56,182 nucleotides of DNA, taken from assembly GCA_902774925.1 (NCBI GenBank), contig CACYKE010000007.1, forward strand, positions 1 to 56,182, written 5' to 3'. The translations under genes were made by a program, and so were the position numbers. Source of the stretch: an uncultured Prevotellaceae bacterium (GTDB taxonomy: Bacteria > Bacteroidota > Bacteroidia > Bacteroidales > Bacteroidaceae). The notes below the pieces were generated by a model that was not told the origin of the DNA, did no database searches, and saw only the letters and a list, made by a program, of their open reading frames with translations. This document shows, one piece after another, positions 1 through 7,111 of this stretch; the stretch's first letter is position 1; each line of letters starts with the position of its first letter.

Positions 1-510
1 CTCTGCGGCTTGCAGGCTGATGGCATAGCCTTCCTCCTTGCGGCCCATCATATAAATACGCCTGCCACGAACATATTCTGTCATACACAGATACTCTTTA
101 GCATCGTGCTCCTGAGCCAAATCACGCATCCTGAGCACCAACTTGGAAAGGTGTCGCTCGTCACTCAGCTTCTCATAGCAATAGGAGGCAAGGAAAAGGG
201 TACTCAACTCTTCTTTCCACGATTTTTTAGCCTCGGGATTATCCAATACCTTCTGGTAAAGCTTCAAAGCCTTGTTGTAATGGCGGTCAAGACTCCAGAG
301 GTTGGCCTCGGCCCTGTCCAATTCCCAGTCGGCAGCCATCTTCCTATCGCGCATGGTCCGCACAATCTGAAGCGACTTCGGCATATCTACAATGTTATAA
401 TAGTAGGCTTTATCAAAAGTCAAGAGGGAATCGGGAAGCTGCGCTGCTGCAACTCCCAACAGGCTATAAAACATAGCCAACAATCCCAAGATAACTCTCT
501 TACCTATCAT
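1..510 (-). CDS. secreted TPR-type protein, N-terminal fragment (gene runs off window)
   Basis: An open frame starts at the ATG complementary to 508-510 and stays open for 170 codons to the window edge, so the C-terminus is missing. It begins with a signal peptide (MIGKRV, then a hydrophobic stretch ending near VAAA-QLPDS). The rest is helical and fits TPR-like pairs: an A/W/L-rich helix pair around residues 65-90 (EANLWSLDRHYNKALKLYQKVL) and another around 105-125. In Bacteroidetes such secreted TPR proteins are often the sensor half of membrane kinases or HTH regulators, but the output domain would lie outside the window, so that is only a possibility. A promoter -7 element lies 21 bp upstream of the start, so it is probably first in its transcript. 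Confidence 0.75.
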   Translation of the reverse strand, partial: MIGKRVILGLLAMFYSLLGVAAAQLPDSLLTFDKAYYYNIVDMPKSLQIVRTMRDRKMAADWELDRAEANLWSLDRHYNKALKLYQKVLDNPEAKKSWKEELSTLFLASYCYEKLSDERHLSKLVLRMRDLAQEHDAKEYLCMTEYVRGRRIYMMGRKEEGYAISLQAAE

Positions 511-531
511 ATAATTGATATAAGTCAACCA

Positions 532-539
532 CAAAGGTA
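532..539 (-). promoter_or_regulatory. Bacteroidetes -7 promoter element
   Basis: The minus strand reads TACCTTTG, matching TAnnTTTG, 21 bp upstream of the TPR gene start at 510. A clear -33 element is not evident. Confidence 0.6.
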
Positions 540-613
540 AGAAAATTTCTGTAGAAAGCGAATGGCGATAAACGTTTTTTAACCAAATTTACACGTAAGA
601 AAACATGTTAAAA

Positions 614-648
614 GGGGTGAGAGGTGAGAGGTGAGGGGTTAGAGATTA
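614..648. repeat. 7-bp phased array, five units (GAGGTGA family)
   Basis: Five consecutive 7-bp units with consensus GRGGTGA fill 614-648 exactly. The last unit contains the stop codon of the CYTH gene (646-648). The same unit recurs inside coding sequence at 9614 and 16105. Confidence 0.85.
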
Positions 649-1122
649 CTTAGGCCAGTTACAATAGGGGTTAGCACGCAACTGACTATTGTAGTAACGA
701 CGGTCACCTGTGACCTCCCTTCCGATGAAATGGGGGATTTTTGGCGTATCTGTAGGCGTTTTCAGTTCCACCTCCGCCATCACCAAAGGGGCGTTTTCAC
801 CATGAAATTCGTCCACTTCAAAGGTGTGTTCACCACTCTTCACGAGCCAGCGGGTTTTGTCAATCATTCCTGGTTCACAGAGTGTCATCAACTGCTTGGC
901 ATCTTCTACCGGAATCTCATACTCGAATTCAGAGCGCGAAAGGCCTCCGTCAAGGCTTGGACCTTTGATAGTCAGAAAGGCCTGATGATCACGAATGCGG
1001 ACGCGCACCGTCCTGCCGCGCTCGCTGCAGATATAGCCCTGTTGGATGTGATAACTAGCAAAAGCCTCGTGCTTGTACGAATCGTCAAGCACGAGGAATT
1101 TGCGTTCAATTTCTTGAGCCAT
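646..1122 (-). CDS. CYTH-domain protein (triphosphate tunnel metalloenzyme family)
   Basis: This 158-residue protein opens with MAQEIERKF, the EXEXK signature of CYTH/triphosphate tunnel metalloenzymes, in which acidic and basic residues line a beta-barrel that binds triphosphates with a divalent metal. Further family features are RVRIRD, TIKG, EFEYEIP and VDEF, spaced as in single-domain CYTH proteins. The frame extends 25 codons upstream, but that extension runs back through the preceding small gene, so the ATG at 1122 is preferred. Family members include inorganic triphosphatases, thiamine triphosphatases and adenylate cyclases; a small stand-alone bacterial form is most likely a tripolyphosphatase, but the substrate cannot be told here. 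It is the last gene of the operon, 5 bp after the small membrane protein. Confidence 0.88.
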   Translation of the reverse strand: MAQEIERKFLVLDDSYKHEAFASYHIQQGYICSERGRTVRVRIRDHQAFLTIKGPSLDGGLSRSEFEYEIPVEDAKQLMTLCEPGMIDKTRWLVKSGEHTFEVDEFHGENAPLVMAEVELKTPTDTPKIPHFIGREVTGDRRYYNSQLRANPYCNWPK

Positions 1123-1127
1123 AAGCC

Positions 1128-1274
1128 TTAAGCCATCATGGTGAATGTCCAGATGAGATAGATGACGGCCAGAATAATCAGTCCACCGAAAATCCATGTC
1201 ACGACTTTCTTACCTTGTTCTTCCTGCTTCTTGGCATAAGCTTCACGCTTTGCATTTACTTTGTTCTTGCTCAT
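1128..1274 (-). CDS. 48-residue single-pass membrane protein
   Basis: A short frame between prfB and the CYTH gene reads MSKNKVNAKREAYAKKQEEQ at the start, followed by one hydrophobic segment (about residues 24-45, VVTWIFGGLIILAVIYLIW) and a short tail. The lysine-rich N-terminus suggests an N-in orientation. It starts 30 bp after the prfB stop and ends 5 bp before the CYTH start, so it fills a gap in an otherwise tightly packed operon. No function is recognised. The clean start and stop, the membrane-protein composition and the position support a real gene. Confidence 0.75.
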   Translation of the reverse strand: MSKNKVNAKREAYAKKQEEQGKKVVTWIFGGLIILAVIYLIWTFTMMA

Positions 1275-1304
1275 AGTTGTAATATTTTTGTTATTGTTTA
1301 ATGT

Positions 1305-2429
1305 TTAACTTTCGTCATCATTTGTAGGGAATTCCATCAGGTAAGCCTTGATGAAATCGTCGATTTTTCCATCCATAACACCATCCACGTCGCTGGTCTG
1401 GTAGTTCGTGCGGTGATCCTTCACACGACGGTCGTCGAAGACGTAGGAACGAATCTGTGAGCCCCACTCTATCTTCTTCTTGCCAGCCTCAATCTTTGCC
1501 TGCGCCTCCAAGCGTTTCTGCATGGCACGATCATAGAGCTGCGAACGGAGCAGTGCCATGGCACGCTCCTTGTTCTTGGGCTGGTCGCGCGTCTCGGTAT
1601 TCTCGATGAGGATTTCTTCTTCCTCACCCGTATCAGGGTCAGTGTACCAGTAACGCAGTCGGACACCCGACTCCACCTTGTTGACGTTCTGACCACCGGC
1701 ACCGCTCGAACGAAATGTATCCCACGAGAGCTTGGCAGGATCGACATACACCTCGATGGTATCATCGACCAAAGGACTTACGAATACCGAGGCGAACGAC
1801 GTCATACGCTTGCCCTGTGCATTATAGGGCGACACACGCACCAGACGGTGTACACCATTCTCGCTCTTCAGATAGCCATAAGCATATTCACCACCCTCAA
1901 TCTGCATGGTCACACTCTTGATGCCCGCCTCATCGCCGTCCTGTAAGTTAGCAATACTGACCTTATAGTCGTGCGCCTCAGCCCAGCGCTGATACATACG
2001 CATCAGCATCTGTGCCCAGTCCTGAGCCTCGGTACCACCGGCACCGGAGTTGATCTTCAGCACAGCATCCATGGGGTCTTCCTTCTGGCGGAGCATGTTT
2101 TTGAGCTCTAGACTTTCTAGAAGATCTAGACAAACTAGATACTCATGGTCCACCTCTGCCTCAGTGACCATCTCCTCCTTATAGAAGTCGAAGGCGAGCT
2201 GCAGTTCATCGGCAGCAGTACGCACAGCCTGATAGCCATCAAGCCATTTCTTGATACTTTTGACTTTCTTCATCTGCTCCTCAGCACGCTTCTGGTCCTC
2301 CCAGAAATCAGGAGCCTGCGTACGAAGGTCTTCCTCCTCGTACTCTATCTTCTTTTCATCTATCTTCAGATAGCGATAGAGAGCGTCGGTTCTATCTAAT
2401 ACGTCTTTTAACTGATCGGATGTTATCAT
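1305..2429 (-). CDS. prfB: peptide chain release factor 2 (no programmed frameshift)
   Basis: This 374-residue protein is class I release factor RF2, which ends translation at UGA and UAA. It has an N-terminal helical domain, the conserved SGAGGTEAQDW block, the GGQ peptidyl-tRNA hydrolysis motif (SGAGGQNVNKVESGVR) and the C-terminal RSYVFDDRRVKDHRT block. The stop-codon recognition tripeptide, SPF in E. coli RF2, reads SPY here (RVSPYNAQGKR). The usual in-frame UGA and +1 frameshift near codon 25 are absent: the frame runs through LYRYLKIDEKK unbroken. A short extra segment (WYTDPDTGEEEE) follows the GGQ region. Residues about 96-108 are encoded by a TCTAGANNN array. It follows the acyl-CoA synthetase by 9 bp. 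Confidence 0.96.
   Translation of the reverse strand: MITSDQLKDVLDRTDALYRYLKIDEKKIEYEEEDLRTQAPDFWEDQKRAEEQMKKVKSIKKWLDGYQAVRTAADELQLAFDFYKEEMVTEAEVDHEYLVCLDLLESLELKNMLRQKEDPMDAVLKINSGAGGTEAQDWAQMLMRMYQRWAEAHDYKVSIANLQDGDEAGIKSVTMQIEGGEYAYGYLKSENGVHRLVRVSPYNAQGKRMTSFASVFVSPLVDDTIEVYVDPAKLSWDTFRSSGAGGQNVNKVESGVRLRYWYTDPDTGEEEEILIENTETRDQPKNKERAMALLRSQLYDRAMQKRLEAQAKIEAGKKKIEWGSQIRSYVFDDRRVKDHRTNYQTSDVDGVMDGKIDDFIKAYLMEFPTNDDES
2107..2142. repeat. 9-bp TCTAGANNN array, four units, inside prfB
   Basis: CTAG occurs at 2108, 2117, 2126 and 2135, a perfect 9-bp spacing, within units of consensus TCTAGANNN. On the prfB strand it is read as CTA-GAx-xxT codons (Leu-Glu/Asp-x), a different frame from the copies at 21714 and 51048. 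Confidence 0.85.
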
Positions 2430-2438
2430 ATTTCTAAT

Positions 2439-4247
2439 TTATTCTGCATACATTGCGTCAATCTCGGCCTTGTAGTTTTCATTAAGGACACGACGGCGGA
2501 TCTTGAGCGTGTTAGTGAGTTCTCCCTTCTCCATAGAGAGGTGGTGAGGCAGCAGCGTGAAGCGTTTCACCTGTTCGTAATGCGCCAGTTGTTGCTGGAG
2601 GGTATCGATGCGCTCCTTCATCATCTGGATGATAGCTGGGTCGGCACAGAGCTGTTCGCGACTCTCGAATGCAATTCCATGGTCGCGGGCATATTCCTCC
2701 AGCAGCGAATAGACCGGAATGATGAGTGCCGAGACAAACTTCCGCTCGTCAGCTATTACAGCAATCTGGTCGATATATTTGTCGACCAACAGCTTCGACT
2801 CAATCATCTGCGGTGCGATATATTTGCCGTTCGACGTCTTAAAGAGGTCTTTGATACGCTCCGTCAGGAACAGCTCGCCATCTTTCAGATATCCGGCATC
2901 ACCCGTCCTGAAAAAGCCGTCTTCCGTAAAGGCCTGCTTCGTCAAATCCTCACGATTGTAGTAACCGATGGTAATCGTCGGGCCCTTCAACAGGATTTCG
3001 CCCTCCTCACTAATCTTGATATCGATGCCCTCGATAGGAATGCCAACACTTCCGACGGTCCAAGGGTCGCCAAGGTGATTACAGCTCACGGTTGCCAACG
3101 ACTCCGTCAGACCGTATCCCACCACCATGTTGATGCCGATGGAATGGACGAATTCTTCCACATGAGGCGACACTGCCGCACCTGCCGTAGGGAAGAAATG
3201 GGCGTTTTCCAGTCCCAGTTCCTTGCGGACCAGTGAGAAGACGGTGCGGTTCAGCATCTCATATTCGAAATGGAGAGCCATAGGTGGTTTCTTGCCCTTG
3301 CTGAGGTATTCGATGTTATGTCGACGACCAACATTGTAAGCATGCATAAAGAGCTTACGCTGCATGGCACTGGAATGCTCTATCTTGTCCATTACACCCA
3401 TATAGACCTTCTCCCAGAAACGGGGAACGGCCGACATACACGTAGGATGGGTGTCACGCATGGACTGCTGTACCTCCTGCGGATGCGTATTGACAATCAT
3501 GCGGGCTCCGGCATAGAGACAAAGAATGGCCCATCCACGCTCGAAGATATGGGTATAGGGCAGGAAATTCATGATGCGGTCGTTCTCATTTACCGGCACA
3601 CACTTGTCGTTCGCCACCATGGCCGCATGGAACTGTCCGTGCGTCAGAATGACACCCTTGGAGTCGCCTGTCGTGCCACTGGTATAGAGGATGTTGGCGA
3701 TATCGTCGTCGTTAGCTTCCTGTTGCAATTTTTCCACTTCCGTCTGACGTGGTAGGTTCTCGCCTAGCTTCAGGAAGTCACTGAAATACACAGCATTAGG
3801 GTCGTGCGTAGAGATATGCACACTGGGGTCGAAAACGATGATACGCTCCATTGTCGGACACAGCGAGAAGATACGGCGTGCCTTGTCGTACTGGTCCTGT
3901 TCACCCACAAAGAGATAACGAATCTTCGCATCGTTCACCATAAACTGAATCTGCTGTTCAGAACTGGTAGCATAGAACGGGATTGTCACGGCACGGATAC
4001 CCCAGGCGCCGAAGTCGCACTCGATATACTGCACCGAATTGTTGGAGAAAACACCGATGTTCTCCTGCACCTTCACGCCGAGATTCAACAGGGCATTCGA
4101 CACTTGTTTGACGGTCTGCGACACCTGATTCCAGGACAGCGACTTCCATTCCTTTCCACCGAAATCCTGATAGATCAACATCTCGCGATCGCCATACTTC
4201 TTTGCCTGTTCGTGCACCAGCACTGACATGTGTAAATTCGTCTGCAT
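2439..4247 (-). CDS. long-chain acyl-CoA synthetase (AMP-forming)
   Basis: This 602-residue enzyme of the ANL superfamily activates fatty acids to acyl-CoA via an acyl-adenylate. The P-loop-like motif ILYTSGTTGDSKGV is at about 190-203, followed by the YGLTES adenylate motif, FRTGDAGYL and the hinge ERIKDLFKTSNGKYIAP typical of long-chain FACS proteins. It has no membrane segment and should be cytoplasmic or peripheral. The open frame extends 30 codons further upstream, but that part is translated from the promoter and a 7-bp repeat array (a phenylalanine-rich peptide), so MQTNLHMSV at 4247 is chosen. It heads the operon with prfB, the small membrane protein and the CYTH gene. A promoter element lies 25 bp upstream. 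Confidence 0.93.
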   Translation of the reverse strand: MQTNLHMSVLVHEQAKKYGDREMLIYQDFGGKEWKSLSWNQVSQTVKQVSNALLNLGVKVQENIGVFSNNSVQYIECDFGAWGIRAVTIPFYATSSEQQIQFMVNDAKIRYLFVGEQDQYDKARRIFSLCPTMERIIVFDPSVHISTHDPNAVYFSDFLKLGENLPRQTEVEKLQQEANDDDIANILYTSGTTGDSKGVILTHGQFHAAMVANDKCVPVNENDRIMNFLPYTHIFERGWAILCLYAGARMIVNTHPQEVQQSMRDTHPTCMSAVPRFWEKVYMGVMDKIEHSSAMQRKLFMHAYNVGRRHNIEYLSKGKKPPMALHFEYEMLNRTVFSLVRKELGLENAHFFPTAGAAVSPHVEEFVHSIGINMVVGYGLTESLATVSCNHLGDPWTVGSVGIPIEGIDIKISEEGEILLKGPTITIGYYNREDLTKQAFTEDGFFRTGDAGYLKDGELFLTERIKDLFKTSNGKYIAPQMIESKLLVDKYIDQIAVIADERKFVSALIIPVYSLLEEYARDHGIAFESREQLCADPAIIQMMKERIDTLQQQLAHYEQVKRFTLLPHHLSMEKGELTNTLKIRRRVLNENYKAEIDAMYAE

Positions 4248-4272
4248 AAGCCTCTCTCTATTAATATTGGTG

Positions 4273-4280
4273 CAAAGGTA
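4273..4280 (-). promoter_or_regulatory. Bacteroidetes -7 element for acyl-CoA synthetase operon
   Basis: The minus strand reads TACCTTTG, 25 bp upstream of the chosen start at 4247. This supports the shorter start, because the longer frame would begin upstream of the promoter. Confidence 0.7.
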
Positions 4281-4285
4281 CAAAA

Positions 4286-4320
4286 AAAAGTGAAAAATGA
4301 AAAGTGAAAAGTGAAAAAAT
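4286..4320. repeat. 7-bp phased array, five units (AAAAGTG family), between divergent promoters
   Basis: Five 7-bp units of consensus AAAARTG fill 4286-4320 between the divergent -7 elements at 4273-4280 and 4324-4331. The element has the same period and unit number as the arrays at 614, 9614, 16105 and 37382, but a different unit sequence. Confidence 0.75.
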
Positions 4321-4323
4321 TCG

Positions 4324-4331
4324 TATCTTTG
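4324..4331 (+). promoter_or_regulatory. Bacteroidetes -7 element immediately upstream of argE start
   Basis: TATCTTTG ends 8 bp before the ATG at 4340. With the usual distance from the -7 element to the start of transcription, the mRNA would be leaderless or nearly so. Confidence 0.6.
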
Positions 4332-4339
4332 CAGCAATT

Positions 4340-5428
4340 ATGGATATCAGTCAATACACCAACGAAGCTGTCGAGCTGCTGAAAAAGCTCATTGCGACAC
4401 CTTCTGTAAGCCGCGAAGAAACCGCTGCAGCAGATATTTTGGCCGATTTCATCGAGAACTGCGGCCTTCCTGTCAAGCGTATCGGCAACAATATTCTGGT
4501 ATGTGAGGATCTGGATGCCGAGAAACCGACACTTCTGCTCAACGCACATATCGATACCGTCAAACCCGTCAGCACTTGGACGCGCGATCCGTTTACGCCG
4601 GTCGTGGAGGGAGACCGCCTGTATGGATTGGGGGCTAACGACTGCGGCGGTGGCCTGGTGAGCCTTTTGCAGGTGTATCGGATTCTGCGAGAGGAAACTT
4701 CGCAGCGCGAACAAGATGGGGAAACCTCGCTACGCGTACCTTATAATATAGTATATCTCGCTTCGTGCGAGGAAGAGGTCAGCGGTGCAGGAGGCTTTTC
4801 GCTGGCATTGCCCGAACTACCCAAGATAGATGTGGCTATTGTGGGTGAACCTACCGGCATGCATCCTGCCATTGCCGAGAAAGGCCTGATGGTGATTGAC
4901 GGTGTCGCTTACGGCAAGAGCGGTCATGCCGCCCGTGAGGAAGGCGTCAATGCCATCTACGAGGCGCTGGACGACCTCGTATGGCTGCGCGACTATCGTT
5001 TTAAGAAGAGCAGTCCCTTGCTGGGGCCCACGAAGATGACCGTTACGGTATTGAATAGCGGAACACAACATAATGTCGTGCCCGACGAGTGCCGTTTCGT
5101 CATTGATGTCCGTACGAATGAATACTATCAGAACGAATACCTGTTCTCTTTCTTGCAGAAGCACATGAAGAAATGCCAACTGAAAGCCCGTTCGTTCCGT
5201 TTGTCTTCGTCGCACATCCCCATTGGTCATCCGTTGGTCATGAAAAGTCTCCAGATGGGGTTGGTACCTTTTGGTTCCCCCACGCTGAGTGATCAGGCCC
5301 TGATGCCGTTCCTGTCGCTGAAGATGGGACCTGGCGACAGTGCGCGCAGCCACTCCGCTGACGAGTATATCTGCATCAGCGAGATAGAACAAGCCATAAC
5401 GACTTACATTGAATTGTTATCGTTATAA
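4340..5428 (+). CDS. argE: M20 metallo-hydrolase, ArgE-type (acyl-ornithine deacylase)
   Basis: This 362-residue M20 peptidase-family protein has the metal-binding motifs NAHIDTVKPV (about 72-81), GANDCGG, ASCEEEVSG, VGEPTG and a C-terminal histidine in SARSHSADEY. Members with this architecture in Bacteroidetes remove the N-acyl group in arginine biosynthesis; those bacteria use succinylated rather than acetylated intermediates, so N-succinylornithine is the likely substrate (family knowledge, not shown here). No other arg gene is in the window. The ATG at 4340 is used because the 12 codons upstream lie in the promoter. Residues about 120-137 (rich in E, S, Q, R) look like an insertion and are encoded by an imperfect 27-bp direct duplication at 4694-4739. 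The stop codon lies inside an 8-bp array. Confidence 0.85.
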   Translation: MDISQYTNEAVELLKKLIATPSVSREETAAADILADFIENCGLPVKRIGNNILVCEDLDAEKPTLLLNAHIDTVKPVSTWTRDPFTPVVEGDRLYGLGANDCGGGLVSLLQVYRILREETSQREQDGETSLRVPYNIVYLASCEEEVSGAGGFSLALPELPKIDVAIVGEPTGMHPAIAEKGLMVIDGVAYGKSGHAAREEGVNAIYEALDDLVWLRDYRFKKSSPLLGPTKMTVTVLNSGTQHNVVPDECRFVIDVRTNEYYQNEYLFSFLQKHMKKCQLKARSFRLSSSHIPIGHPLVMKSLQMGLVPFGSPTLSDQALMPFLSLKMGPGDSARSHSADEYICISEIEQAITTYIELLSL

Positions 5429-5468
5429 CGTTATTTCGTTATTACGGCATTTCGGGATTTCGAAGAAA
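5421..5468. repeat. 8-bp phased array, six units, spanning the argE stop and convergent spacer
   Basis: Six consecutive 8-bp units beginning CG (CGTTATNN in the first three, CGGNATTT in the next two, a degenerate last one) occupy 5421-5468. They overlap the argE stop (5426-5428) and fill the space up to the end of the EnvC-like gene at 5471. A factor-independent terminator is not obvious here. Confidence 0.7.
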
Positions 5469-5470
5469 TC

Positions 5471-7102
5471 TTATCTTCCCAACCAGCTTTCGGGATTCAG
5501 TTTCGTCGTCTCGTGGCGCAACTGGAACTGTAGGATATTGTCCTGTCCCACCCTGCCCAGTGACTGACGGGTACTCACCCTCTGCCCACGGTGTACGTTG
5601 ACGCTGGACAAATTACAATATACCGAGATGTAACTACCGTGACGCACCATGACCACCATGGAACCACCAAAACTGAACACCGCACTGACCTCACCATCGA
5701 AAATGCTACGAGCCTGGGCACCAGCCTCACCACGGATGTTGATACCCTTGTTGTCGAGCGTCACACCCTTCAGACCTTCTACATTATACTGTCCATAATG
5801 GCTGACGATGCGATAGGGACCGGTGATGGGAATGGGCAGACGACCGCGGTTGTTGGCAAAGCTACCACTGATGCGCATATCCTCCGTAGGTACACGCAAG
5901 GCCTCGTCAGCCTCCTTACGGGCTGAGGCCACAGCCTTGGCATGTTCTCGGTTTTCGGCTTCCGCCTGGCGCTCTGCTGCCAAACGTTTCTGTTCTGCCT
6001 CACGAAGGCGCTGTTCGGCAGCCTCACGTTCTTTCTTATCCCTGGCAGCCTGTGCTTCCCTCTTGGCTTTCTCTTCCCTCGCTTTGGCCTCGGCAATACG
6101 ACGGGCATTCTCACGGGCGGCAGCCTCAGCAGCGGCTTTCTTACGCGCCAATTCGGCAGCACGCTTCTTGGCGGCCTCAGCCTCAGCACGCCTCTTGGCC
6201 TCAGCAGCAGCCTTAGCCTTCTGTCGAGCCACCTCCTCAGCTATCAGACGGTCAATCTGAGCGTTCAGTGCGGCATCTTTCTTCTTCTGCTGGGCAATGA
6301 TATTCTGGATGGTCTTCTGTTCCTTCTGCAACGTATTGACCATCGTCTGTTGTTCGGTCTGCTTGCCTTCCAGTGCACGGCGCTCCTGCTCGTCCTTCGA
6401 CAGCAATACTCGCTTGTGTTCCTGGGCATTGGTCAACTCCTGGAACTTCTGGTTGACCTCCTCCTGTTTCTCCTTTACCTCTTCACCCTGTGCACGTTGG
6501 AAACTGGCATATTCGCGCATAAAACGCATACGGCGGAACATCTGCATCAGATTGTCGGCACTGAAAATGAACATCAGCTGACTCTGCGCCGAACGGTTGC
6601 GGTGCATATAGCGCATCGACTTCACGTAATTCGCCTTGCGCTCGTTCAACTCGTCCTGCAACTCTTCCAGCTGTGTCATCAGCAGCTCGATTTCCACATC
6701 CATATGACTGATATCCTTACGGATGGTGTCTATCGTGCGGCGCTTGCCTTCAATCTCATTGTTGAGCACCATCAGGTTCTGCAACCGGCGCTTGACATCC
6801 TTTTCGTTGTCGCGCAGACGCGATTCCTGCTTCTTGATTTCCTGCTGTATCTGCTGACGCTGGTTTTGCAGAGACTTCACAGTAGGCTGGGCCGTCTTAC
6901 CGGATTTTCCGGACTTACCGGATTTTCCGGACTTACTGGATTTTCCGGACTTACTGGATTTTCCGGATTTACTGGATTGTTTGGATTTCTTGGTGGTCGT
7001 AGCGGTCTTCTTCGCCGCTGGCTTCCTGGCAGTTTTTTTCTGCTGCGCATAAGGAGCCAGGGTGAAGGCCAATAAGAAGAATATGATACTTAATCGCTTC
7101 AT
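5471..7102 (-). CDS. EnvC-like coiled-coil protein with degenerate LytM (M23) domain
   Basis: This 543-residue secreted protein has a signal peptide (MKRLSIIFFLLAFTLAPYAQ), a Lys/Ser/Gly-rich linker (about 20-70), long coiled coils (about 75-290), an Ala/Lys/Glu-rich helical segment (about 290-400) and a C-terminal LytM fold (about 415-543). The LytM domain lacks the zinc-binding HxxxD and HxH motifs: the corresponding places read LDNKGINI and LQFQLRH. It ends with NPESWLGR, like the non-catalytic EnvC domains that activate cell-wall amidases at division. A regulator of peptidoglycan hydrolysis is therefore more likely than an active endopeptidase. It is the last gene of the dut operon. The SGK repeats come from a ten-unit 9-bp array. 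Confidence 0.88.
   Translation of the reverse strand: MKRLSIIFFLLAFTLAPYAQQKKTARKPAAKKTATTTKKSKQSSKSGKSSKSGKSSKSGKSGKSGKSGKTAQPTVKSLQNQRQQIQQEIKKQESRLRDNEKDVKRRLQNLMVLNNEIEGKRRTIDTIRKDISHMDVEIELLMTQLEELQDELNERKANYVKSMRYMHRNRSAQSQLMFIFSADNLMQMFRRMRFMREYASFQRAQGEEVKEKQEEVNQKFQELTNAQEHKRVLLSKDEQERRALEGKQTEQQTMVNTLQKEQKTIQNIIAQQKKKDAALNAQIDRLIAEEVARQKAKAAAEAKRRAEAEAAKKRAAELARKKAAAEAAARENARRIAEAKAREEKAKREAQAARDKKEREAAEQRLREAEQKRLAAERQAEAENREHAKAVASARKEADEALRVPTEDMRISGSFANNRGRLPIPITGPYRIVSHYGQYNVEGLKGVTLDNKGINIRGEAGAQARSIFDGEVSAVFSFGGSMVVMVRHGSYISVYCNLSSVNVHRGQRVSTRQSLGRVGQDNILQFQLRHETTKLNPESWLGR
6901..6990. repeat. 9-bp coding array, ten units (Ser-Gly-Lys repeat)
   Basis: Ten 9-bp units of consensus YGGANTTNC tile 6901-6990 without a gap and encode the S-[GS]-K tripeptide linker after the signal peptide of the EnvC-like protein. 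Changes in unit number would keep the frame and alter only the linker length. Confidence 0.85.
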
Positions 7103-7111
7103 CCAGAAGGA

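Noticed and set aside
2340-2429. Programmed +1 frameshift in prfB
   Set aside because: The frame is continuous through the usual site and no in-frame UGA is present.
5942-7075. Plus-strand frame of 377 codons opposite the EnvC-like gene
   Set aside because: Leucine/phenylalanine-rich antisense of a Lys/Glu/Ala-rich coiled coil; no independent support.
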